Source: Silvibacterium bohemicum (GTDB lineage Bacteria; Acidobacteriota; Terriglobia; Terriglobales; Acidobacteriaceae). From it: a stretch of DNA of 64,000 bases. Shown here in pieces: positions 43,056 through 51,191 of this stretch; position 1 is the stretch's first letter, and every line of letters begins with the position of its first letter. The notes beneath the pieces are model-generated. The model searched no databases and had not been told where the DNA came from. It saw nothing but the letters and a program-made list of their open reading frames with translations. The translations under genes were made by a program, and so were the position numbers. The stretch is from assembly GCF_001006305.1 (NCBI RefSeq), contig NZ_LBHJ01000020.1:558001-622000 (forward strand). Direction: 5' to 3'.

Positions 43056-45704
43056 GTGTCCGATATTTTGATTCCCCAGAACGAGGCGGCTCAGACGCCG
43101 CTGATGCGCCAGTATTGGGCGGCCAAGCGCCAGCACCATGATGCCCTGCTGTTTTTCCGCATGGGCGACTTCTACGAGCTCTTTTACGAAGACGCGAAGG
43201 TCGCTTCGCGCGAGCTGCAGATCACGCTCACCGCCCGCGACCGCGAAAAAACTCAGCCCATGTGCGGCATGCCCTACCACTCGGCCGAGAGCTATATCAC
43301 GCGGCTGCTGCGCAAGGGCTACCGCATCGCCATCTGCGAGCAGATGGAAGACCCGAAGCTCACCAAGAAGATCGTGCGCCGCGATGTGATCCGCGTGCTC
43401 ACGCCGGGGACGGCCATCGACCCGGCACTGGGGTCCAGCGAAAATAACTATCTGGCTGCAGTGCACGTCGCTGGTGGAATGGTGGGCCTGGCCTATCTTG
43501 ACCTCTCGACCGGCGATTTTCGCGCGACCGAATTTTCTGGAGCCACCGCGCTCCTGCAGTGTGCGGATGAACTCCAAAAGCTGGGGCCGACCGAGGTGCT
43601 GGCCAGCGCCAGCAATCCTTTGCTGAGCGAGAGCAAAGAGCTGGCCGAGGCGTTGGGACGAGCCCGCACCAAAACCAGCGTCGACGATTGGGCTTTCACG
43701 ACGGATTACGCAATTCCACTCTTAGAACGGCAGATGGGCACGATGTCGCTCGAAGGCTTCGGCCTGGCGCAGCATCGAGCCGCGGCGGTTGCTGCCGGCG
43801 TGGTCATTCACTACGTGCGGCAGACGCAGCAGAACGACGCCGGCCACGTCGACGCCATCCGCTACTATGAACGCAGCCAGCACATGCACCTGGATCAGGT
43901 GACAGTGCGCAATCTGGAGCTGCTCGACCCCATCTTCACCGATGCCGGAACAGAGGCCACGCTCTTTCGCACTCTCGACTGCCTGATGACGCCGATGGGC
44001 AAGCGCCTGCTGCGCTCTTCGCTTCTGCGGCCGCTGCTTGAGGCCGCAGACATTCAGCAGCGATACGACGCCGTTGCCGAGGCCAAGCAGAACCTCATCC
44101 AGCGCGAGCAGTTGCGGCGCAGCCTGGGCGGCATTCTGGATCTCGAACGGCTGCTGGCGCGCATCTCTCTCGATAGCGCAGGGCCCCGCGATGTGCTGGC
44201 GATGGCTGCATCGTTGAAGCACCTGCCGCAGCTGTGCCGGGATGTGGCCATGCTCGCGGCTGAATTATGGCGCGGCGCGTACGCGCGTCTCGATACCTTG
44301 GAAGACCTTTGCGCTGCGATCACGAAGACGTTGGTGGCCGAGCCTCCGCTCACGCTTGCCGATGGCGGAGTGATTGCGGCAGGCGTAAACAAGGAGCTGG
44401 ACGAGCTGCGCGACATCAGCCACAGCGGGCGCTCGTCCATTGCCGCAATCGAAGAGCGCGAACGGCAGCGGACAGGCATTCAATCGCTCAAAGTGAGATT
44501 CAATTCCGTCTTCGGCTATTACATCGAGATCACCAAATCGAACCTCGCCCATGCGCCCGCGGACTACGAGCGCAAGCAGACGCTGGTCAATGCCGAGCGC
44601 TTCACCACACCGGAGCTGAAGGAATACGAGACCAAAGTTCTCACCGCGCACGAGCGCTCCATCGACATCGAGAAGCAGATTTTCGCCGAGCTGCGGCGGC
44701 AGTTGATGGAGAACTCCGGCCGCATTCGCAAGACCAGCGCGGTCGTTGCAGAGATCGACCTGCTGGCGAACTTCGCTCATCTTGCCTCGCTACGCAATTA
44801 CACGCAGCCGCAACTGGAATCGTCGCCGGTGCTGGAGATCGCGGCAGGGCGGCATCCTGTCATCGAGTGTTTGATGGAAGAAGCGGGTGAAGGCCGATTC
44901 ATTCCGAACCATCTCTATCTCGATTCCGAGGGGCCGAGCCTGCTGCTGCTGACCGGGCCGAATATGGGCGGCAAGTCTACCTATCTGCGGCAGGCCGCGC
45001 TGCTCGCGATCATGGCGCAGATCGGCTGCTTCGTTCCTGCCGAACGCATGCGCTACGGCATCGTGGACCGCGTCTATACGCGCATCGGCGCCAGCGATAA
45101 CGTCGCGCGCGGCCGCTCCACCTTCATGGTGGAGATGATGGAGACGGCGACCATTCTGAATACGGCCACCTCGCAGTCGCTGATCCTGTTGGATGAGATG
45201 GGCCGCGGTACGTCCACCTTTGATGGCCTGGCCCTCGCCTGGGCCACGGTCGAATACCTTCACGCGCGGGTGGGCGCCCGCACTCTCTTTGCCACGCACT
45301 ATCATGAGCTCACCATTCTCGCCGAGCAGCTCACCAAGCTGAAAAATCTGCGCGTGGCGGTGAAGGAATCGCCGCAGGGGATCGTCTTTCTGCACTCCAT
45401 CGAAGAAGGCCCGGCGAACAAGAGCTACGGCATCGACGTGGCGCGGCTGGCGGGGCTTCCGCCGCAGGTCATCCAACGCGCACGACAGGTTTTGAAGCAG
45501 CATGAGCGAGCCGAACGCATGAATGTCGCGGTCGAAACCGAGGCACCGTTGCAGATGACCATGTTCACTCCGTTGTCGCAACACGTGATCGATCGCCTGG
45601 AAGAGACCGATATTAACTCGCTGACTCCGTTGCAGGCGCTGAATCTGCTGGAAGAATTGAAGGCCGAGATCAAAGCCGGACAGGCAGGAGCGGCGAAGGC
45701 ATGA
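43056..45704 (+). CDS. mutS: DNA mismatch repair ATPase MutS
   Basis: MutS recognises mismatches and recruits MutL. The 882 residues have the mismatch-contacting region ALLFFRMGDFYELF near the N-terminus, connector and lever domains, and the ATPase with Walker A LLTGPNMGGKSTYLRQ (about 630-645), Walker B LILLDEMGRGTSTFDGLAL and signature ATHYHELTIL. The C-terminal tail ends AEIKAGQAG. The start GTG at 43056 puts TPLMRQYW at the usual place. Its stop overlaps nagZ by four bases. Confidence 0.97.
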   Translation: MSDILIPQNEAAQTPLMRQYWAAKRQHHDALLFFRMGDFYELFYEDAKVASRELQITLTARDREKTQPMCGMPYHSAESYITRLLRKGYRIAICEQMEDPKLTKKIVRRDVIRVLTPGTAIDPALGSSENNYLAAVHVAGGMVGLAYLDLSTGDFRATEFSGATALLQCADELQKLGPTEVLASASNPLLSESKELAEALGRARTKTSVDDWAFTTDYAIPLLERQMGTMSLEGFGLAQHRAAAVAAGVVIHYVRQTQQNDAGHVDAIRYYERSQHMHLDQVTVRNLELLDPIFTDAGTEATLFRTLDCLMTPMGKRLLRSSLLRPLLEAADIQQRYDAVAEAKQNLIQREQLRRSLGGILDLERLLARISLDSAGPRDVLAMAASLKHLPQLCRDVAMLAAELWRGAYARLDTLEDLCAAITKTLVAEPPLTLADGGVIAAGVNKELDELRDISHSGRSSIAAIEERERQRTGIQSLKVRFNSVFGYYIEITKSNLAHAPADYERKQTLVNAERFTTPELKEYETKVLTAHERSIDIEKQIFAELRRQLMENSGRIRKTSAVVAEIDLLANFAHLASLRNYTQPQLESSPVLEIAAGRHPVIECLMEEAGEGRFIPNHLYLDSEGPSLLLLTGPNMGGKSTYLRQAALLAIMAQIGCFVPAERMRYGIVDRVYTRIGASDNVARGRSTFMVEMMETATILNTATSQSLILLDEMGRGTSTFDGLALAWATVEYLHARVGARTLFATHYHELTILAEQLTKLKNLRVAVKESPQGIVFLHSIEEGPANKSYGIDVARLAGLPPQVIQRARQVLKQHERAERMNVAVETEAPLQMTMFTPLSQHVIDRLEETDINSLTPLQALNLLEELKAEIKAGQAGAAKA

Positions 45705-46765
45705 ACCTGCGACAACAGGTTGGGCAACTCATCATTGCCGGCATAGAAGGCCCCCAACTTACGGCGCTCGAGCGCGCGTGGCTGAGGTTGATCCAGCCCG
45801 GTGGAGTGATCCTGTTTCGCCGCAACATCGAGGGGGCAGCGCAGGTCGTGAATCTGCTGCGCGAAAGCGCAGACATAACACCGGTAGCGCAGTTTCGCTG
45901 CATCGATCTCGAAGGCGGGCTCGTCGACCGGCTTCGCGATCTGATCGCGCCGATGCCATCGGCGGCAGCGGTCTTTGCCACCGGCCGCAGCACAAACTAT
46001 GTGAAGCACGGCCGCCTCATCGGCAAAGAGGCGCGTGCGCTGGGCTTCAACATCACCTTCGCTCCGGTGCTCGACCTGGCTCTGCCTGCGTCGGAAGCCG
46101 TGATGCGGACGCGGGTGGTTGCCGATGATCCGCAGGACGTGATCGCGTACGCCGACGGCTTTCTCGACGGGCTTGCGCAAGAGCATGTGCTCGGCTGCGG
46201 CAAGCATTTTCCTGGTCTCGGCGGAGGAACGCTCGATTCGCATCACGCCATGCCGGTCATCGATCGCAGCTGGAACGAGCTTTGGGATAACGACCTGGCT
46301 GTCTTTCACTCGCTGGCTCGCAAGCTGCCGATGATCATGGTCGCGCACGCGGCTTATTCCCTGGTGAAGGATAAGAAACCGGCATCGATCTCGCCTTACT
46401 GGATCTCCGATGTTCTTCGCAAGAAGATCGGGTTCAAGGGGCTCATCCTCTCCGACGACATGGAGATGGGCGGCATCCTCACGCAGACATCGATTGAGGA
46501 AGCCGCGGTGCAGACCATCGCAGCGGGCACCGACATCGTTGAAATCTGCAGAGATCCCTCGCTGGTGTTGCGCGCCTATGAATCTCTGCTTGCTGAAGCC
46601 GAACGCTCGGCGGCCTTCCGCAGGCGAATCGAAACAAGCTGCCGTCGAGTCCTGTCCTGCAAGCGCCGCAACCTCACTTCGCCTCTTCCTAAAATCCCCT
46701 CTGACGCCGCGATCTCGCGTCTGCGCCTTGCCGTAGAAAAATTCGCCAAGGACGTGGCGGCATGA
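45701..46765 (+). CDS. nagZ: Beta-N-acetylhexosaminidase NagZ (GH3)
   Basis: NagZ removes N-acetylglucosamine from muropeptides in peptidoglycan recycling. The 354 residues form a GH3 barrel: LRQQVGQLIIAGIEG at the start, then GCGKHFPGLGGGTLDSHHAMP, which includes the Asp-His pair used as the general acid/base, and the nucleophile Asp252 in LILSDDMEMG. There is no signal peptide, so it is cytosolic. It overlaps mutS and anmK by four bases at each end, which indicates coupled translation. Confidence 0.94.
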   Translation: MNLRQQVGQLIIAGIEGPQLTALERAWLRLIQPGGVILFRRNIEGAAQVVNLLRESADITPVAQFRCIDLEGGLVDRLRDLIAPMPSAAAVFATGRSTNYVKHGRLIGKEARALGFNITFAPVLDLALPASEAVMRTRVVADDPQDVIAYADGFLDGLAQEHVLGCGKHFPGLGGGTLDSHHAMPVIDRSWNELWDNDLAVFHSLARKLPMIMVAHAAYSLVKDKKPASISPYWISDVLRKKIGFKGLILSDDMEMGGILTQTSIEEAAVQTIAAGTDIVEICRDPSLVLRAYESLLAEAERSAAFRRRIETSCRRVLSCKRRNLTSPLPKIPSDAAISRLRLAVEKFAKDVAA

Positions 46766-47928
46766 AGAAGAGCATGATCGTCGCCGGTGTAATGAGCGGG
46801 ACTTCGGCCGATGGGATCGATGTTGCGCTGGTGAAGATTTCTCGTGGCGCAGGTCAGCCGCGGCTCAAGCTGCTCGCGCATCACTCGGTCTCCTATCCGA
46901 AAGCTTTGCGCAATGCCGTGCTGTCGGCCATGAACGCGCAGGAAACATCTGCTGCGGAGCTGGCGCGATTGAACTGGCGTCTGGGTATGGCTTACGCCGA
47001 AGCAGTGAGCGCAGCGGTGGCCGCATATCCTGTGAAGCTGGATCTGGTTGGCTGCCATGGACAGACCATCTACCACCAGGGCAAGCCGGCAACATACGCA
47101 GGACGCTCGTTCGCATGCACCTGGCAGTTGGGCGAGCCGGCGTTGATTGCGGCTGAACTGGGCGTGCCTGTTGTATCGAATTTCCGCCCGGCTGATATGG
47201 CTGCGGGCGGGCAGGGCGCGCCGCTGGTTCCCTTCCTCGACTTCACTCTCTTTGCACATGCGAAGCGGGCGCGCGTGCTGCAGAATATCGGTGGCATCGG
47301 CAATCTCACCTTCCTTCCCGCTGGAGCAAAACTCGGTCAGCTCATTGCCTTCGATACCGGCCCAGGCAACATGGTCATCGACGCGCTGGCCGAGCAGCTC
47401 TTTCAGCAGCGATTCGATCGCAACGGCAGTATTGCAAGGCGGGGACGGGTCTTGTCCGATGTGATCGAAACGGTCGTGCGAGACAAATATTTCGGCGAGG
47501 CTCCTCCAAAGTCGGCGGGGCGCGAGCAATTCGGGGTGGAATTCACAACGCGATTGCTCGACATGTGCAGAAAGCAAAGCGCGAGACCCGAGGACGCTAT
47601 CGCAACCGCAACCGCGCTAACCGCGGCGACCATCGCGGAATCCTATCGGCGTTTTGTTCTACCGCTTGCGAAGAATTCCGCGGTTGACTACATCGTCTCC
47701 GGCGGAGGCGCTCGGAACGGGGCGTTAATCGCCATGCTGCGCGAGCGGCTGGAGCCGTTGGGCTGCAAGGTTTCGCTGATCGACGATGCAGGCATGCCTT
47801 CGCAGGCCAAGGAGGCAGCGGCCTTCGCATTGCTTGCTTGGCAAACATGGCATCGGCTACCTGCGAACGTCCCCAGCGCAACGGGAGCGGACCGTGCTGT
47901 GATCCTAGGTGAGATCTGCTATGGCTAG
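46762..47928 (+). CDS. anmK: Anhydro-N-acetylmuramic acid kinase AnmK
   Basis: AnmK opens and phosphorylates 1,6-anhydro-MurNAc, returning it to sugar metabolism. The 388 residues have GVMSGTSADGIDVAL (phosphate-binding), VGCHGQTIYHQG, FRPADMAAGGQGAPLVPFLD, QNIGGIGNLTF, FDTGPGNMVIDAL and YIVSGGGARNGALI, all in the order of the AnmK family. Together with nagZ it makes a recycling pair. Its 3' end overlaps the ATG of the binding-protein gene by eight bases. Confidence 0.96.
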   Translation: MKKSMIVAGVMSGTSADGIDVALVKISRGAGQPRLKLLAHHSVSYPKALRNAVLSAMNAQETSAAELARLNWRLGMAYAEAVSAAVAAYPVKLDLVGCHGQTIYHQGKPATYAGRSFACTWQLGEPALIAAELGVPVVSNFRPADMAAGGQGAPLVPFLDFTLFAHAKRARVLQNIGGIGNLTFLPAGAKLGQLIAFDTGPGNMVIDALAEQLFQQRFDRNGSIARRGRVLSDVIETVVRDKYFGEAPPKSAGREQFGVEFTTRLLDMCRKQSARPEDAIATATALTAATIAESYRRFVLPLAKNSAVDYIVSGGGARNGALIAMLRERLEPLGCKVSLIDDAGMPSQAKEAAAFALLAWQTWHRLPANVPSATGADRAVILGEICYG

Positions 47929-49459
47929 CAGCCTCGCGCGGGCTCTCTGCGCCTCACTTATGCTCGCTTGTGTGGCCTCCTGCTCCCGACACGATGCGGC
48001 GGAGAACACAGTCACCATGCTCATCGAGAGCAGCCCTACCAATCTCGATCCACGCGTTGGCACGGATGCGCAGTCGGAGCGCATCGATCCGCTCATCTTC
48101 GATTCCCTGGTGGAGCGCAATAACAACTTCGGGCTCGATCCGGAGCTCGCGGAGCGATGGGAGATTCCGAATCCACTTACTTACATCTTTCATCTGCGCC
48201 AGGGAGTGAAGTTTCAGAACGGCCAGCTTCTCACCTCGCGCGATGTGAAGTGGACGCTCGATTCGCTTTTGAACGGCACAGTTGTGACCATCAAGTCGGG
48301 CGCCTACCGAACCATTCAAAATGTTGAAGCACCGGATGACAGCACGGTTGTCATCCACATGAAGAAGCCCGATCCCGCATTCATCTGGAATCTCTGCGAT
48401 GGAGCCTTTGGCGTCGTGCCTTATGGCAGTGGGCGCGATTTTTGGCGGCATCCGGTCGGCAGCGGAGCGTTTCGCTTTGTCAGCCAGGAGACGGACAAAG
48501 ACGTGGTGGTGGAACGCTCTCCAAATTATTGGGGACCCGCGCCCCATATCGACAAAATCCGCTTTGCGGTTGTTCCCGACTCGACCACGCGGGCGCTCGA
48601 GCTCGAAAAGGGCTCGGCAGATATCGAGATCAACGCTCTTCCTCCGGACATGGTCGATGCCCTGCGCAGAAAGCCCAGCCTGGCCGTTGAGAACGGCCCC
48701 GGCACAGTGCTCAACTATATCGTCTTCAATGTTCGCGATCCGCTGCTGAAGGACGCGCGGGTGCGCCGCGCCATTGCCCTGGCCATCAATCGGCCGCTGA
48801 TTATCCAATCGCTGCTGCGCGGGCTGGCGCGGGAAGCCGACAGCATCTTTCCGCCCGAACAGCCCGCCTACTGGAGCTCGAAGAACGATCCCACTCGAAT
48901 TACCTTCGATCCAGCTCAGGCAAGCGCATTACTTGACGCGGCCGGCTATCATCGCGGCCCGGATGGCATTCGTTTTCACCTAGGGATGAAGACTTCGACC
49001 GACGAGACCACGCGGCTGCTCTCGGTAATTGTGCAACAGCAACTGGCACAAATAGGGATCGCGCTCGATCTGCGCAGCTATGAGTTCGCAACATTTTACG
49101 CGGACCTGACCAAAGGCGCGTTCCAACTGGCTCCGTCACGCTGGATCGGCGGCAACGAGCAACCGGACATCTTTCATTACGCCTATTCCGCCGCCAGCTT
49201 TCCTCCTCACGGCGGCAACCGTGGATACTATGCCAGCGCCGAGCTCGATCATCTGCTCGACGACGCAGCCGCAAGCATCGACCCGCAACATCAGCGGGCC
49301 GATTATGTGCAGGTGCAGCAGATTCTGGCCCGCGATCTGCCTTCGATCAATCTTTGGTATCTGGATACGGTCGTTGTCCACTCGCGTCGATTGGGCGGCG
49401 TACACACCTCGCCCTCCGGAAACTTTGAATTCCTGCGGACGGCAACACTTACTCATTAA
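47921..49459 (+). CDS. Peptide-type ABC transporter substrate-binding lipoprotein (SBP family 5)
   Basis: The product of 512 residues starts at ATG 47921. A signal peptide with a Cys near VASCSRHD gives a lipobox (LMLAC is another candidate). The SBP family 5 fold is shown by IESSPTNLDPRVGTDAQSERI, AERWEIPNPLTYIFHLRQGVKF, LTSRDVKWTLDSLL and VRRAIALAINRPLI. No permease or ATPase gene is beside it. Its overlap with anmK suggests uptake of murein peptides, similar to MppA. That is inferred. Confidence 0.88.
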   Translation: MASSLARALCASLMLACVASCSRHDAAENTVTMLIESSPTNLDPRVGTDAQSERIDPLIFDSLVERNNNFGLDPELAERWEIPNPLTYIFHLRQGVKFQNGQLLTSRDVKWTLDSLLNGTVVTIKSGAYRTIQNVEAPDDSTVVIHMKKPDPAFIWNLCDGAFGVVPYGSGRDFWRHPVGSGAFRFVSQETDKDVVVERSPNYWGPAPHIDKIRFAVVPDSTTRALELEKGSADIEINALPPDMVDALRRKPSLAVENGPGTVLNYIVFNVRDPLLKDARVRRAIALAINRPLIIQSLLRGLAREADSIFPPEQPAYWSSKNDPTRITFDPAQASALLDAAGYHRGPDGIRFHLGMKTSTDETTRLLSVIVQQQLAQIGIALDLRSYEFATFYADLTKGAFQLAPSRWIGGNEQPDIFHYAYSAASFPPHGGNRGYYASAELDHLLDDAAASIDPQHQRADYVQVQQILARDLPSINLWYLDTVVVHSRRLGGVHTSPSGNFEFLRTATLTH

Positions 49460-49512
49460 TGTGGGATGGCCTGCGTGAGGCCACTAACGATAGCGGCCCC
49501 ACGCACAGATGC

Positions 49513-50892
49513 TTAACAGAGAACGACGTTGTCCGAGGCGATGCCCTTGGTGGCGTTGCGCGTGTCCACTACCAGCCGGGACTCTCGCACGATGCGCGCA
49601 TAGTCGTAGTCGGAGTGGTCGGTCACGATTAGAACGCAATCGTATTGACCCAGGTCATCGAGAGGCACGCTGCGCATGTCGAGGTGATAGTGGCGTCCAT
49701 GACCGACGTACGGAAAATATGGGTCGTTGTACGAGACAACCGCGCCCCGCTTGCGCAGCAGCTCGATGATAGTCAGCGAAGGAGATTCGCGCAGGTCATC
49801 GACGTCGCGCTTGTACGACATGCCGAGCACGAGGATCTTCGAGTTCTTCAGCGCCTTGGCCTGCTCGTTGAGCGCCGCTGCGGTCTGCTCGATCACGTAA
49901 TACGGCATGGCGGTGTTGACCTCGCCGGCCAGCTCGATGAAGCGTGTGCGGAAGTCGAATTGCTTCGCCTTCCACGAAAGATAGAACGGATCGATGGGAA
50001 TGCAGTGGCCGCCCAATCCGGGGCCGGGATAGAACGCCTGAAAGCCGAAGGGCTTGGTCTTCGCAGCATCGATCACTTCGAAGATATCGATGCCCATCCG
50101 CTGGCAGAGCTGCTTCAGCTCATTGACCAGCGCAATGTTGACGCAGCGATAGATGTTCTCGAGAAGCTTGGTCATCTCCGCGGTCGCGGGAGTGGAGACG
50201 GGAATCGTTCGATTGAAGATACTCGAGTAGACGGCCGAAGCCAGCTCCAGCGCCACCGGTCCAGCTCCGCCGATCACCTTGGGCAAATCGCGGCGCGCCA
50301 CGGTGTCATTGCCTGGATCTTCGCGCTCCGGCGAAAAGGCCACATAGAAGCCGTTTGCAGACGCATCGCGCGCCGCACGCAGACCATGCGCGTTGTCCTC
50401 TTCCAGGATCGGAATCAGCACTTCTTCCGTAGTGCCCGGATAGGTCGTGCTCTCGAGGATGACAAGCTGTCCCTCATGTAGATGAGGCGCGATAGCCTCG
50501 GCAGTATCGCGAATGTAGCTCAGGTCCGGTTCGTGAAACTCAGTGAGCGGCGTGGGGACGCAGATGATGATCACATCCATCTGCGCGATCTGGGCATAGT
50601 CGGCAGTCGCGCGAAATCCACTGCGCTGTGCGGCTTCAATCTCGGTTGCGGGAATGCGAACGATATACGAGCCGCCCGCGTTCAGCGTGCTCACCTTCTT
50701 CTCGTCCACGTCGAAGCCGGTCACGGCGAAGCGTTCTTCACTGAAGAGCAAGGTGAGAGGCAGCCCAACATAACCAAGCCCGATGACGCCGATCCGGGCA
50801 GTGCGGTTGTCAACCTTGTTCAACAGCGACGGGCTTGCGGCTGTCGAGGGTAGCGCGATTTTCATCTCTTTTTTTGTTACCATCGGGATCAT
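49513..50892 (-). CDS. UDP-glucose/UDP-N-acetylhexosamine 6-dehydrogenase family
   Basis: The enzyme oxidises the C6 hydroxyl of a UDP-sugar to a uronic acid with two NAD. The 459 residues have IGVIGLGYVGLPLTLLFSEE (NAD site), CVPTPLTE, ESTTYPGTTEEVLIP, AEMTKLLENIYRCVNIAL, and the catalytic Cys in GPGLGGHCIPIDPFYLSWK. SYKRDVDDLRESP is near the end. This form, with HCIPIDP, is close to the WecC/WbpA group, but the exact UDP-sugar is not certain. Several start codons (50892, 50883, 50865) are possible. No cell-surface polysaccharide genes lie adjacent in this window. Confidence 0.92.
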   Translation of the reverse strand: MIPMVTKKEMKIALPSTAASPSLLNKVDNRTARIGVIGLGYVGLPLTLLFSEERFAVTGFDVDEKKVSTLNAGGSYIVRIPATEIEAAQRSGFRATADYAQIAQMDVIIICVPTPLTEFHEPDLSYIRDTAEAIAPHLHEGQLVILESTTYPGTTEEVLIPILEEDNAHGLRAARDASANGFYVAFSPEREDPGNDTVARRDLPKVIGGAGPVALELASAVYSSIFNRTIPVSTPATAEMTKLLENIYRCVNIALVNELKQLCQRMGIDIFEVIDAAKTKPFGFQAFYPGPGLGGHCIPIDPFYLSWKAKQFDFRTRFIELAGEVNTAMPYYVIEQTAAALNEQAKALKNSKILVLGMSYKRDVDDLRESPSLTIIELLRKRGAVVSYNDPYFPYVGHGRHYHLDMRSVPLDDLGQYDCVLIVTDHSDYDYARIVRESRLVVDTRNATKGIASDNVVLC

Positions 50893-51191
50893 TCAATGAT
50901 ATCCAATATCTAAACAACACAAAACAAGGGGTCATAGTAAAGAGCAAGTATATTTACTAATCAATAAACAGATAGCCCCGCTCAGGTAACATTCCGATAG
51001 TACTGTTGAGTGTTACCGCCCCCTCTGCTACTTTACGTTGTGTCACGCTCCTTACTTCCACACTGTGAGCGGACAGCCTTCGGCTTAGTGAATATTCCAC
51101 TCTTTCCCTTTTAGCGTCTCTGCGCTTTTGCTCTTGTACGTCTGCCAAAACTGCTGATTTGTGGCCCACAACGCCGCGGAAAGAGCTGAGA
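50893..51191. other. AT-rich divergent promoter region
   Basis: This 299-base gap separates divergent genes (nucleotide-sugar dehydrogenase and the DUF1800 gene). It is AT-rich near 50880-50970 and should hold both promoters. The ORF at 50957-51169 has no family resemblance and no ribosome-binding site. I see no clear operator. Confidence 0.5.

Noticed and set aside
50957-51169. Possible 70-residue gene in the gap
   Set aside because: It has no ribosome-binding site or family resemblance and lies in a divergent promoter region.
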